Source of the DNA: Mermis nigrescens
Lineage: Eukaryota > Nematoda > Enoplea > Mermithida > Mermithidae
Direction: 5' to 3'
DNA length: 64,000 bases
NCBI GenBank assembly: GCA_036768485.1
Contig: JAVLUZ010000273.1
Location: 3,825,391-3,889,390 of the forward strand
A program made the position numbers and the translations under genes. The notes below the pieces were generated by a model that saw only the letters and a program-made list of their open reading frames with translations, searched no databases and was not told where the DNA came from. This document shows positions 1 to 14,063 of this stretch, piece after piece. Every line of letters starts with the position of its first letter. The stretch's first letter is position 1.

Positions 1-187
1 ATATGGATCAAATATTGTTGATTTGGTGCATGACTAAACTCGTGATCGTAAAACAATACCTGCTGCAATTGGCGCAAAAGAGTTGTCTAGAGTCCTTAGA
101 CGTTCAAACGCCCCACTTGAGAGTAAAGCTAATAGGAAACGCAAGAGCATAATAGCCTCTGAAGGTGGCTTTTCCTGGGATGAATAA
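1..187 (+). pseudogene. Tail of an unidentified ORF at the head of the left Polinton capsid module
   Basis: A reading frame enters from the left edge and runs to a TAA at 185-187, with one in-frame TAA at 35-37. The visible C-terminus is strongly basic (RRSN..., NRKRKS) and ends in GGFSWDE. It lies directly upstream of the PX-like gene on the same strand, so it is probably another small gene of the same element. I do not recognise the family. Only about 60 residues are inside the window, so function cannot be assigned. Confidence 0.35.
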
Positions 188-230
188 AATCTATAAATAG
201 AAACAACATTGTAGAAATAGAAAACTAAGA

Positions 231-668
231 ATGCATATTCAATTCAATGCTGAAAACAGTGGATTTTGGCTACAATATTACGCAGAACAGGCGGCACAAA
301 CAGGGTATGGCCTAGAAGGGTGTAGAGGCATACCATACCAGGGAGGTGGCGGATTAGGGAGTTTCCTCAAATAATTATTTATAATGGTTGTGCCTGTATT
401 GAGATCAATTGGTAAAAGTTCGGGCAAGCATGCTTTAGCAGCAGGAGCTAATATTGCACCTGATGTTGCGCAGGGAAAACCAATATTTCAGTCTGCCAAA
501 GAACATTCCAAGCATAAGGCGGCGCAATTTTTAGATGAGGCATCAATGGCTATGTCTGGGGAAGGTTTAGGCAAGCGTCAAAAGTCTATAAATAGGAATA
601 ATGATTATGCATTTACTAAACTAATTCGGAAAAAAGGATCTGATAGACATAAAATCTATTCCAAGTAA
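231..668 (+). pseudogene. Polinton/Maverick PX-like protein with one in-frame stop
   Basis: One frame runs from ATG 231 to TAA 666-668 (145 codons), interrupted by TAA at 372-374. The first part has Tyr-rich YYAEQ followed by the Gly-rich GGGGLGSFL. After the stop come VVPVLRSIGKSSGKHALAAG, DVAQGKPIFQSAKEHSKH and a basic tail around GEGLGKRQK. This order (Gly-rich turn, hydrophobic segment, DV.QGKP..SAKEH) is the pattern I know from the small protein encoded just before the major capsid gene in animal Mavericks of the F54H12.2 type. Both sides of the stop fit one family member, so I read it as one gene broken by a nonsense change. The ATG at 384 could give a shorter product, but nothing shows that it is used. 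Confidence 0.62.
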
Positions 669-1925
669 GAAATCTGAACTGGATCTTTTCAAAGTTCCTC
701 GTACTCAAGTTGCCATGAGAAGAGGATTTTGGGATGAAGTGCAGCCTATGCACCCTATAACAAATGAAGGCTTAAATGAATTTAGGATCCCACCCGATCC
801 TCACTATATGCAAATGAACAGGAGTTATATATACATGGCACTAAGAATTAAAAAGCCAACGCTCACAGCTGGAGCTGCAGTACTAAATTATGCGCCAATC
901 AATCTTATAGGCAAAACATTCTTTAAGCGACTTAAGTACTTTTTAGGCAGCTGATTAGTGTTTGACAGCTCCAAATAATATGCTTATAGATCATACTTTG
1001 AAACAGAATTAAATTATGGTTCTGATGCGAAAGTTTCTCATCTTCAGTCTGCACTATATTTTCATGAAGGTGGGGCTAATGTGGACACTGCACATAATAA
1101 AGGGTTCAAAGAAGTTGCGGCATTGTTCAAAGATTCAAATATTGTGGAAGTATCTACGCCTTTACATATTGACATGTTTTCACAAGACAGATATTTGCTG
1201 AATTTTGCAGATTTCCGCCTAGAATTACACATAAACAACAATAATTTTGTACTTCAGTGCTTTGAAGATATTCAACTAGAACTCAATGTTTCAGTGATGA
1301 AATTCTTTGTGCGGAAAGTAGGAGTTTTGGAAAGCGTGAGTTTAATTCTAGTGCAAACAATGTTAGCATATACTGCAAAATATCCTATAAGACTGGTTGT
1401 CATGACAAACATGCATGTGTCCAACCCTTCAAGAGAAACGCCCAATTTTACATTGTCTACTGGTCAGCTGCTAAGATGGCTGGTTTTGGCTTGTATCAAA
1501 GGAAGCGCATTCCGAGGCTGTTTATCAAAATCGTCATTCTATTTCAACCCATTTAGTGTTTAGATGTAAGAGTGCGTGTGTGGGACAAACTCATTCACTA
1601 AATGTGTCATTCAAGCGTAATAAGTTTTTTCAGGCATTCAATCAGCGTACGATGCACTTGAAATTGGTCATGATAATAGAGGCAATTTTATTAGCCGCAA
1701 TGAGTTTGAGACAAGTCATTGCTTCTTTGTGTTTGATCTGACGCCCAAAGCGGACGATAGTGGGCATTGGGATATAGTGTTTGAAGGAACAACAAGTATA
1801 AATGTCAAGCTTGCGGATGATTTACCAGACTCTGGAGTAGAAATTATATATATGTCAAATGTGATAATTTGATCATGATAGATAAAAATCGCGATACATT
1901 CCATGATTATAATGCTTGGAAATGA
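669..1925 (+). pseudogene. Polinton major capsid protein (F54H12.2-type), decayed
   Basis: Starts just after the PX-like stop; the family start Met is not visible (first ATG 715). Recognisable segments in order: DLFKVPRTQVAM and the region ending in IPPDPHYMQMNRSYIYM near the N-terminus; YRSYFETELNYGSDAK about 990-1030; ALYFHEGGANVDTAHNKG about 1055-1105; PLHIDMFSQDRYLLNF about 1160-1205; FFVRKVGVLESV about 1300-1345; AKYPIRLVVMTN; an NPF segment near 1550; then FVFDLTP near 1735. These match the double jelly-roll capsid family annotated in invertebrates as F54H12.2-like. Stops and frameshifts occur throughout. The frame ends in TGA 1923-1925, overlapping the next gene's ATG at 1922. The right-hand module has the same ATGA junction. 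The protein would form the virion shell of the element, but this copy cannot encode it. Confidence 0.78.
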
Positions 1926-2318
1926 ACACCCTAGAAATACTGAACATTCTAGGTGCTGATCCTAGTGTAAACAGAATTTTACTGGGCGTCTTATCTATCG
2001 ATCGCCTTCCACCTAGTTGCCATGTTTTTTAGTCATAAGGCGCACTGTGATTACTTTGATAGCAATGGTCAAAAAACCTTTGAGCTCAGAGAATATATTG
2101 AGAAAGATGCTTCATCATACACATATAATAATATGAGGGTTCAGGGACTTTTCTCTGATTATCAAAATCGTTTGTGCGGAAAGTAGGAGTTTTGGAAAGC
2201 GGAAAGTAGGAGTATGTATATATACTTTCAGCATTTTTGTGCAAAAAGCATTTCATTCAGAAGAATAGTGAAATATATGCAAACACCTGAAATCTATAAA
2301 TACTTTGAGAAAATGTAA
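1922..2318 (+). pseudogene. Polinton adenovirus-type cysteine protease, decayed
   Basis: ATG 1922 overlaps the capsid stop. The start MNTLEILNILGADPSVNRIL and the following GVLSIDRLPP match the opening of the maturation protease in this element type. Then come HCDYFDSNGQ (the YFDS-G segment of the adenain fold) and YNNMRVQGLFS before the expected Cys box. Exactly there a segment of about 45 bp, copied from the capsid gene (identical to 1306-1336), replaces the CG..C region. A catalytic Cys is therefore not visible, and the GSHWV His box is also missing. The frame recovers to end YKYFEKM at TAA 2316-2318, just before the penton-like gene. Identification rests on position, the right-hand paralogue and short motifs. 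Confidence 0.66.
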
Positions 2319-2329
2319 AGGACACAAAC

Positions 2330-3043
2330 ATGGATCCTAAACAGTTTTACATGACGCTTCCAAGCAATTCTCAAGAATCAAATACCACATCAACCTTTAT
2401 TTCAAAGCTGCCTAGACACAATGTGCTTGATGGTGAGTTGGAAGTAGGGCTGGCAGAAATAATCTATACAAACACTTGGCATAACATAGCCAAAGATCAG
2501 AATATGATACAATTCTACGATTTAAAAAATAATATGCGAGCTTAAAAATAGTCATTCTGAAAGAAAAGTCAAGTATACAGAATATCTTGGCATAAAGCAT
2601 GATGAAACAAAAAATTTTGTTATTTGATTATCAATACTGAATATATATTCGAAGTGTAAAGTTGACCAAACATTTAATGTGTATGCTGGGTTTTCTAGAA
2701 AGTCAACTTGATAACATCAATTACACTATCGCGCAATAATTAAGTATAACTGCCCATCATTTTCCCGATATGCTAATCGGAATTCATAATTTTTATGTAT
2801 ATTGCGATATAGTTGAGCCTTAAATCGTTGGAAACGTTTTTGCCCCCACTCTTGCAAGTCGTAAATATTGCAGGAAAGTACATGGACATTGTGAATCATT
2901 CCTATATTACCCCTCATTATATACCTGTGCAGAAACAATGATTCAATACTATTGAAATTAATGTTAAAACAGATCAATGTCAAGCAGTTCCTTTTAAATT
3001 TGGCAAAACTATTGTTAAATTGCATTTTAAACTAACAAATTAA
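2330..3043 (+). pseudogene. Polinton penton-like minor capsid protein, decayed
   Basis: Begins MDPKQFYMTLPSNSQE, the hallmark N-terminus of the single jelly-roll minor capsid protein in Mavericks (M..FY.TLPSN). FISKLPRH and LEVGLAEIIYTNTWHN follow. After residue 71 the frame breaks repeatedly. Later remnants include GIHNFYVYCDIVEP near 2770-2820, a VGNVFAPTL segment, and KTIVKLHFKLTN at the end (TAA 3041-3043). The right-hand module carries a better preserved C-terminal half. In intact elements this protein would occupy capsid vertices. It is the last gene of the module, the usual place. Confidence 0.75.
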
Positions 3044-4123
3044 TAGATTTATACAACTGTATACAGGGGCTGTGTACAGGGGTACTGCGTGCAGGGGTAG
3101 CAAGAGCGGACCCCTGCTTCGGATTTGTTAATTTTTTATCACCCAAACATGTTAGACATAATGATGTAATGCAAGAGCAGCCTCTCTGAGAGCAACCTTT
3201 TTTTGACCCAAAAAATAATTAGGTACCGCTGGGGCTGGGGGTAGGAGGGACCATCCCCGCTATTTCCCTCAGGTAATTCTCACACGAATGCTGGTCCTAT
3301 CAACACAGGTATATCCTTATGCACACTTGACATTTTGGCTAGACTTAAGCAGTGCCTAAGCTTTATTCAAGAGTTGCCTATCTTATAACTTGGGCCATGT
3401 TATAATGTTGCTCCCCAGCACATATAACTACTCTTTTTAATCCTAATGTAAAAAAATTGCTTTGCTTGTCCAAAAAATGCGCTGATCATAAAAAATGCTT
3501 CCTCAATGCACTTATTATAAATTCCAAACAGGCTGCCAATGTGCAATATTATGGACATCAAGAAAAAATACTTCTCCAATACACTTATTATTAGTCACGC
3601 TGCCAATGCTTGATATTACCAGCTGCAAAAAATTGCTTCGCCAAAGCACAATATGCGTCAGCAGCTGCTTAGCCAATGTGCGATAGCAGGATTGCATCAC
3701 ATGGTCAATGTGCAACCTAATTCAGTGTGCTTATCATAATTATGATGATTCAATCTATTATGCATTAAACGGCCCAACAAGCAGGTTAAAAAGTGGTACC
3801 CTGGTGTGCAAAAGATAGGCGGCCTGTCCCCACGTTAGAACATAGTGGTACCCTTGAAATACGCTTGTGACCCTCCCTCCATACTACTATATAGGATAAC
3901 AACATACAGAGTGATGTAATAAAATGCATAAACCCTGAAGTTCAAACAGTGAGGTGTTAAGAAAATGCTATATTGCAGGTGATGCTCTAAGTTGCCAAAA
4001 AATTTTTACGTTGAATAAACTAAAACATGTTTACTTTTTACCTGTGTACTACAGCTGGTATTAAAATTTTATTTCAACATCAGCTAAGGTTATGACGTGT
4101 TTTAAAAATGAAGCTTTTTTTAT

Positions 4124-4126
<3 letters not shown>
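3044..4126. other. Non-coding stretch after the capsid module
   Basis: No gene seen. At about 3085-3115 there is GGTAGCAAGAGCGGACC, which also occurs inverted near 62,020, so homology between the two capsid modules extends slightly past the penton-like gene. Between about 3,400 and 3,730 there are three or four degenerate units of roughly 90 bp around 'CCAATGCACTTATTAT' and 'GCTGCCAATG'. The rest is AT-rich with nothing recognised. Confidence 0.5.

Positions 4127-4209
<83 letters not shown>
4127..4209. repeat. (AT)n microsatellite
   Basis: Uninterrupted AT dinucleotide array of about 83 bp, directly abutting the left end of the TIR element at 4210. Confidence 0.97.
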
Positions 4210-4211
<2 letters not shown>

Positions 4212-5436
4212 ACATAAACGGAGGGGACTAGAAAAAGCTTAAAAAGCCCTATCTACAAATGTCACAAAATTTGCTAAAACTCAGAAATTTCCTAAACAAA
4301 GAAAAAATGAAAGTAAGTAAATCAAAGAAAAAACCTATCTGTGCCTAAAACTGCAAGATATGCTAAAAATCAGACTTTTTCTAAGCAATGCAAAAATCGA
4401 GGTATATTCTGCGGCCTGCCGAAGAAAGCAGCATCCTGTCGAACAAAGATAAAACATTGGGCTAGATAACTGAACCACTCACTCTGCAAAAGCAGATATC
4501 ACCATAGCTGAGTTGCGCCATGTTGCAATATTTTTCTGGGTCAAAAAATAGTAATTATGGTATGTTGGAAAAACGGCAATTTTCGACGTTTCTGATTGAA
4601 CACTGGTGCATACCCCTAATCTCCCAAGCCTAATGGTTATCAGTTTACATGGGCAGGAATGAAATCCGGTGGTCTTGTGCGATTAAACGCCAGAAGAGTA
4701 CTGAATGGACGCATGCATTATATAGAAATCACAGTCTTTCGTTGCGGTATCAAAAATAATCATAGGATATAACTTTTTGTAATATTTATCTAGCCACAAT
4801 ATCGAATAAATTAACGTTGCAAGTGATTAGCAAAAACACAGATTTGAGATTTATTTTATAAGCTTTATAATAAGCATTGGACACCATTCCAAGACGTAGG
4901 GGGTTTGGGGAGTATGCACCCGAAGGCAAAATACCCGACAAGAAAACGCAAATACCCAACAATACCTCCAGAATTCAATTTTTTAAATCTTTCTGCTCTT
5001 TTCGGGTTTTTTTGGTAGGTACCGATAGATAGAGCTTGAAAATAAACGTTCAAAAATGGTTTTATCTTCGCCATAGCACTATTTTTAAGGCCAATATTTC
5101 AATTTGAAAACCCTCCTCAGAATTTTGGAACCGTCCACTGTGTGGTTAACAATATAAGAAGGTTCACCTATTTTTTTCAGAGGCCGCAGAATATACTTCG
5201 ATTTTTGCGTTGCTTAGAAAAAGTCTGATTTTTAGCAGATCTTGCAGTTTTAGGCACAGGTAGGTTTTGTCTTTGATTTACTTAATTTCATTTTTTCTTT
5301 GTTTAGGTAATTTCCGAGTTTTAGCAAATTTTGTGACATTTGTAGATAGGAGCTTTTTCTAGTCCCCTCCGTTTACGTCCTTGATAATTCTTTGTTCCAA
5401 GTATATTTTACCTTTTTTTGTTCCATCGGAGCATTT
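4210..5436. mobile_element. Unclassified TIR transposon, non-autonomous (copy 1)
   Basis: Inverted arms of about 220 bp: GGAGGGGACTAGAAAAAGCT near 4221 mirrors AGCTTTTTCTAGTCCCCTCC near 5350. The right end continues through ACGTCCTTGATAATTC and ends GCATTTTTTCTTGC. The left end has lost its outer part to the (AT)n array. No coding capacity. The interior carries an older palindromic insert (about 4,870-5,160) that is also present in copy 2 at 46,231-47,528. In copy 2 the full terminus GCAAGAAAAAATGCTCC is seen after a TA, so a TA target duplication is possible. Fragments of the family occur near 49,905 and 60,675. Confidence 0.7.
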
Positions 5437-6490
5437 TTTCTTGCTAGCCCTTAATTAACGCCCGTCCCATTTTTCTCCACAAACTTTGCTGCAAAATAAC
5501 TCAAGAATGATGGAATCTTATAAAGCGTGCGAGTGTTCATTCGAAAGCATTGTCCAAGATCTGCAAGTTTATGTGCATTTTCTTTTATGTTAGTAGTGTG
5601 AAATTTGAAATATACTGTAACCTCTTTTTTTGTCCGCCGCATTGATCGTCCTGGGTTCCAGAATTTTTTGTTTCTCTGGTCAGGAATTTTTACGAGCTGA
5701 GGAGCTCATTCAGGGCTTTCTAACGGTATCTCAATAATTGAAATGCGGCTAATACCCTTTAAGAAATTTAAATCGAAAAATAAAGTCCCATTTTTGGACG
5801 CGCGCTCATAAGTGACAGCATGAAAAAGCGATTGTTTTTCTCTTGATGATACCTAGTATTATATCTTCATGACCTTTACTACCTTCAGAAACTGCTCAAA
5901 TTCTCTCTTAGAATTGTGCGTACGTACATACTACGCAATGGCGGATCCAGGATTTTCCTAAGGGAGGGGCGGTACCCCTAAGGGGGGTGGGGGTGGGACC
6001 CTTATGTATTTGGGCGGAAAAACTGCCCGTTTTTACCCGAATATCGCTCAAAAATAGTTAATTTGCGCATTATTTCGGGCCAATGGAGGGCGGTTGCCCC
6101 CATCCGTCCCTGATACTACCTATGTAAACCAGCTGCTTTACAGTCCAATTAGGTACATAGGTACCTATACCTATCTATATGTACCTTGTATGTATCTAAA
6201 CTAGAGAATCGCCTTGTAACAACATCAGACTAGATAGAGAACGTCAATCTCAAAAATTTTCCATGCAAAAATGGGATGTACACTTATTGACGAGCGTCCT
6301 GTATGTAAACTTATTAACGATAGTCCCAAAAATGGGAAATACAGTTATTAACGACCGTCCCAAAAATGGGACTTTTTTCTCACGTCCTACAGTAGCTAGA
6401 GTCACGAAAAAAATCAGGGAGACTTTTTGAAGGATGGGGAATTCGAATATGAATGAGATTTTGAATGAACTACCCTACACAAAGTGCCAA
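5437..6490. other. Segment absent from the paralogous repeat
   Basis: The inverted paralogue (46,190-46,235) passes directly from the TIR element into sequence matching 6,491 onwards, so about 1.05 kb is present here only. Its ends, CCCTTAATTA and TAATAAAGGG, are near-inverted, suggesting an insertion, though no clean target duplication is visible. It contains a hAT-like MITE (5936-6112) and several copies of ACGNCCGTCCCAAAAATGGG (near 5,460 inverted, 6,300 and 6,345). No gene seen. Confidence 0.45.
5936..6112. mobile_element. hAT-like MITE, 177 bp
   Basis: Starts CAATGGCGGATCC and ends GGATGGACC-like in reverse (CATCCGTCCCTG). It is flanked by ATACTACG (5928-5935) and ATACTACC (6113-6120), an 8-bp target duplication with one mismatch. 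The CAGTGGCGGATC-type terminus and 8-bp duplication fit hAT. No coding sequence. Confidence 0.72.
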
Positions 6491-6538
6491 TAATAAAGGG
6501 CAAGTACCCAAGTTTTGTTAGCAAAAAATAGTAGTTAT

Positions 6539-6802
6539 CATACGTGGGCAGCAAGAAAATTCTGGGGGGGTGCAAGATTTTTTTGAAGGTCGAAAAATGG
6601 CCTTAAAAATGGTGGTATGGCGATAAAAACACCATTTTTCGACGTTTCTCATCAAGCACTATCCATTGGCATCAAAAAATTGCGAAAAAAACGAAAAAAA
6701 TTTTCAAAAATTGAATTCTGGGGGGTATTTTGATTTCTGGGGGGGGTATTTTGATTTTCGGGGGGTGCATACCCCAAACCCCCCCCCCCACGCCCAGGTG
6801 TG
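6539..6802. mobile_element. CATACSTGGGC-family MITE with perfect 8-bp TSD
   Basis: Termini CATACGTGGGC and GCCCAGGTGTG are flanked by perfect GTAGTTAT repeats at 6531-6538 and 6803-6810. The interior has G/C runs around 'TTTCTGGGG'. The inverted paralogue near 46,195-46,215 holds the empty site (AAGTTAT once), which proves the insertion. 8-bp duplications and CA...TG ends suggest hAT mobilisation. Other members: 14,420, 15,645, 19,484; truncated at 54,750. Confidence 0.88.
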
Positions 6803-6810
6803 GTAGTTAT

Positions 6811-7080
6811 TCCTATCTTTGTCAGTGTTGTAGCGAATGTCATTAGGTACTGCTTCCATCTTAACAATTTATACTTGCATTGTGTATGAATTATATTCCG
6901 ACTCCGCGCGTTTGCAATATTATTTAGCTGAAGTTCGAAGAAAAATTATTTTCTGTGCTCAAGCTGGAATTCACTTATCGCTTCTGATTGTTGCTTACTT
7001 CGACCACGATGCAACTTCAACAAATAATATCACGTTTTGTCATTTTGCTTCTCGCTGACTCTTATTTAGTCCGATAAAGT
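6811..7080 (+). repeat. Segment shared in inverse orientation with 45,930-46,200
   Basis: From CCTATCTTTGTCAGTG through the GACTCCGCGCGTTTGCAATA region, it is closely similar to the reverse complement of 45,930-46,200. A frame of 73 codons (6837-7058) crosses it, but it has no recognisable motif and is not kept in the other copy, so I do not call a gene. It is one block of the composite repeat that also includes 4,210-5,436 and 8,166-9,324. Confidence 0.7.
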
Positions 7081-8165
7081 TGACTGCCAGGAGCAATGCA
7101 CTGGCTAATGGGTCTAAGAAACACGCATTTCAAAGTAAAATGCATGAGTCGTTCAAGTGGACATTTCTTTACAGTTGGGTAGATTGTTTAGCAAACGGGG
7201 CGCATTGATCTTCGCCCAATCGCTATGATTGAAGATAGCTAAATACATATACATATGTGGAAAATTTCTTGCATGTTATTGCGTGCTTGTTTCAGTAAAT
7301 TTTAAGATGATATTTATCACATTGCGTGTATGAATAATGTTGGTAAGCACTAACATAGTAGGTACAACAAGGTAGGTACTGCATCTAGGATTTTCACCCT
7401 AACTTTTACAAAAACCACCAAAAACATGTCAAAAATTTGCTCTTTGCACAAAAATGCGTTTTTTACGCTTTTTGTGTGGTCTATACTTTTATCTAAAAAA
7501 TATTCTATTTCACGTAACCTTGTGCATGAAAATCAATTTTCTTCGACCTTTCCGGCAGCTACATACAAAAGTCATTTTTAGTCGTCTTACTGTAATGATA
7601 TTTTGCACAGTAAAACTCCATTTGTTTATCCAATGCCATGCTAATTATCATGATCGCTGCTTCTATTTGAACCGCTTTTGTAAACGATTCATATCGACTG
7701 AAGAATTGCGATCCATGCACAAGGTTTCGTGAAACAGACTATAGAATAACTTTTGACGCAATATTTTTACTAAAAAATTTTGAAATTTTCAACAATTTTG
7801 TGCGAAAAAATCAATAAATTTCTATGACTTTAGCTAAAATTCGGCGCGAAGCGCCGGAAAAATTTGCGAAATCTTCTCGACTGACAAGACATTTAGAAGC
7901 TCGATTTACTGTATTTGTATATACAGTACCGCTCACAAATGAACGCCATTTTTTCGTGAAAGCTTCGTCAAGAATTTGCTTCTTTCTCATCAACCTCAAA
8001 ACAAAAAACAACCAGAAGAACTTTTTCGAGTTCTTCGAGCTTCCTTCTAACAAAACAGCACTTTAGAGATTACTCACTGGCATTATCGTCTGAGGGCACA
8101 AATTTTCTGCGGACAGTTGGCGAAAAAAGTGCTGTTATTTGCGAGGTTTCCGAAACTTATAAGTG
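7081..8165. other. No gene seen
   Basis: AT-rich sequence not matched in the inverse paralogue, where 45,310-45,925 differs. It contains the short palindrome GGCGCGAAGCGCC at about 7,842-7,855, a motif that recurs elsewhere in the window. Open frames at 7,811-8,066 overlap on both strands and show no family motif. Confidence 0.45.
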
Positions 8166-9324
8166 ACTACATACAATATAGTATTTTAAAGAAACAAGAC
8201 AGAAACCTGTTTAAAGCACCCCATTCTTGACTTTACACTCGCTTAATATTGGTTTAGACATACGCGATTTTGCTATGACATACACCCCATATAAGGCACT
8301 TTATTTTTATTCTATTGGACATATCCTGTCTTTTGAAAGGAGAAAGTGGCGAACGAAATTCAAACAAAGACATATTTTCCATCATTAAGAACATCGTAAA
8401 CTTTAAAAATCCGTACCGTATTCCCCATTGAGTGTAAAGAAATTCGGTTTAGTATAGTTTGTAGCTTTCGAGTTGTAGTACGTTTCTATGTGCAGAAATT
8501 TTGTTGCAAAAATTATTTGATATGATTTACCAATTAAAATTTGGGAAAAAACGTGTTTTTTCGCCCATTTTTCACATCTGATTTCGAACTTTACACCCCC
8601 ATAAATAACTCAATATTGCGTTTTTTAAATGCGGTTTGCTGCGATGTGTAGTTCCTGTAAGGCACTTTATTACTGCTGTATTTAATTTACCCTGACTCAT
8701 AAGCGGAAAAATTTGACAGAGAAATCTTAGTTAAAATCCGTTTTTTACACCATCCACTAGAGTGTAAACTTTAAACCCCAGGATCTAACTCACCATAGAG
8801 CGTAGAAGACTTTGCTTATATGCAGAATTTAGCCCTTGATCCGCTCTACATTCATGTCAGAAAACATTTTAAAAACTCATAACCGGAGTTAGTATCAGAC
8901 ATAAGCAGGTTGAAAACTCGACCAAAAGGTGCTTTTTCACTCCCAGATTTTCGCACTCTTTACACTGCCATTCAAGAACTAATGCTAATTTCAAAAAACA
9001 ATAAAATAGTTATCTGTAGAATTCATTCCTCTATAATCCTATGCTTTTTAATTGTTCGAGTCATCAATACTCAGTTGTCCACTAGCCGCAGTGAAAAAGG
9101 TCCGAAAATTTGGCCCATGTTATAACGTTACACAAAAACTTTACACCTTCTTTACACAGTCAGTTTTGAGTTTCAAGAAAAACAAAAAAACACAGGCAGG
9201 GAATTTTTTATTATCTCCTTTTAAAAAAACTGCGCCTTCCAAAAGTGTCTCGTTATAGCTTTAGTGGGTGCACAGGTGTTAGGGGTACCTAAGTATATTA
9301 TAGGTATGCGCTAATGCGCTACCT
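8166..9324 (+). repeat. TTTACAC-rich repeat, forward copy
   Basis: Contains many TTTACAC/GTGTAAA heptamers (for example near 8,233, 8,591, 8,747, 9,142). It ends in the near-palindrome AGGTATGCGCTAATGCGC followed by TACCTATGA (about 9,303-9,324). The reverse complement of 33,603-34,347 plus 44,838-45,300 matches it, but that copy is split by the Polinton dimer. The intact target of that insertion corresponds to 8653-8658 here. No protein evident, class unknown. Confidence 0.7.
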
Positions 9325-10255
9325 ATGATTTAACTTGTTTTGGACCGAATTCCGGTGCTTGAAAATATTAAGGTTTCCTAAGTATAGTGTAGCACAAGGA
9401 CAGAATTCAACAGCACGGAAATTCAACCGAGCTCAGCATCGTTAATTAAATAATTAATTTTTACAATATTTTTCGGACAGAAAAATAATGAAGCAATTAA
9501 AAAGCGACAGCATGGAGGATACATGCTGCCGACCGTCGTGTTACGATAATGGGGTAAAATCAAACAATGTAATTAAACAAGGGCACAAAGCCCTGCCAAA
9601 GGCATACAACTGATGCCAATTGGCACAAACACGAATGATTAAAAACAAAGCATACGGCGAAAAGAAGCGTGCACACTATGCAGGAAAACAAACAGACGAG
9701 CTCTGCAGCCAAGCAGATAAAAGAGGCACGTATGGAGTCTGCTCACGTACGGCGACAAAAAGAAAAAGGTACGCTCAGCGCGGAAGCTGGTGGAGAGGCT
9801 CTCAGGCTCAAAAACTAATTTTAAAATGTAAAATCTTAAAGTGTCATCAAAACTGCGCTCACACGCAGTTTTAACTGACGCGGAAAAAGAGGCGTAACAA
9901 CACGAACCAAGAGATATGAAAAGGATCTATGAATACGACAATAGGCCTATGGGCAAAAGCTTACAGTAAAGCATGTACAAACGAGACAGGCACAAATATG
10001 AGACACACAACATATGATCTTTTAACACACGTAAGATTTGATAACACATATACCAATGCGTACTCAAGTCACATTAAGCCTGAGTACCCATTTTCCAATC
10101 CCGGATTTTGCTTGAAAATATGTGTAGGAATGGAATAAAAAATATGATAATCTTTAGAGGGAAATGGTCCCGGGCGACTCACTTAAGCATTGCACTTAAC
10201 GGTCTTGTACGTGCGTATGGCAATTGAGCACAAGAATGTACATCTGGGGCAATCA
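9325..10255 (-). mobile_element. Truncated LTR of the Ty3/gypsy-like family
   Basis: Aligns by eye with the interior of the two full LTRs: 'AACTTGTTTTGGACC' here equals 11,909, and the ACAGCATGGAGGATACATGC block equals the one near 12,085. It continues to GTACATCTGGG near 10,236. Both LTR ends are missing. Strand is given as the element's coding sense. It shows that another insertion of the family once lay here. Confidence 0.75.
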
Positions 10256-12912
<2,657 letters not shown>

Positions 12913-14063
12913 CTCCCTGGTATTGAGACAAATTTGCACACAGTGCAAATTTTCACATGCAACAAAGTTTGTGCACAGACTTTTTGCGCAAAAATGACCA
13001 CGGCATGGAGTTGGGCGATTATAGAGTTGTGTCGGCAGATCAAAGCGGGATGTCAACACATTTTTATGCACAAAACGTATGCATAAAAATGTACAAGATG
13101 ACATGACTTCTACATCAAACAATTGAGCAGCGGGAGACAAAAAACAATGCGTCAATGACATGTTGACAACATGGTTTTGCGCAATGTACAGACTGACTGT
13201 TTGCCGGGGACTCGGAGAATTTTAAATGAAAAAATAATTTAAGATAGGAGGACAGGTTACTCAGCTTAATTAGTATTGAGTACAAAAGGATCAAATTATG
13301 GACAAATTGCGAACACATATGGACAAGGACAATAAATGAATCAAAGACAGACAAATACAATGAAATAAAAAATATGTTTTTGGGAAAAATCAGAAAAGTA
13401 TACATCGTAATAAAAATATACATGGAAAACAATGATTAACGGAGATATGTAAAAAAGATTTTTAGAGAAATGTCTTAAGATGGAGCGAAAAATTGAGTGT
13501 GGCTGCAGAAAAGATCTAGTAATTACAGTAAGAGAAAAATTACAAAGAAACGGTTGAAACAAATAAAACATAAAAGTCTAACGCACTGCTGGTGGTTGGT
13601 ATATTGATCCTGGCACAGAAAAAATCAAAAAGATGAGCAAAATGTTAAAATGTGGCGATCTGGTTGATTGCGAGGCAATGACGACTGAGCGGTGCAACGA
13701 CCATCAGTTGTGCACAAAATAGTAGGCCTAACACACAATATGGATCGGGCGTGACTGTTTCCTTGTGACAGAATAGGCGTTAAATGCGGCATGGCAATAT
13801 GCTGCTGTGCAGGATGATGATCCTGCAATTGCGTAACCAAAACGCGGCACGGATACGGACATCAGGGCTGCGTGACACGGCGCAGCGGTATTGTGACGAC
13901 AATGATTGTCTATACGCGTAGGTCATGGAATACTATGGCCGGAAGCAGACGGTTGAGCAGACAATTGTGAAGCCAATTGTTTGGCTGCAGCAGCACAACA
14001 CAATTGACAACTACGTTCGACTTGCTTGTAATGACATTGACGAGAACTATAATGTGTGGCTGG
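12913..14063 (-). other. Retroelement 3' region between ORF3 and the 3' LTR
   Basis: Follows the ORF3 stop in the element's sense. Open frames near 13,625-13,840 and 13,115-13,570 lack recognisable motifs and have no continuity. I treat it as untranslated or fully decayed. Confidence 0.45.

Noticed and set aside
7811..8066. Two mirror frames of 80 codons at 7.8-8.1 kb
   Set aside because: They overlap on opposite strands, and the region is absent from the paralogous repeat; no support.
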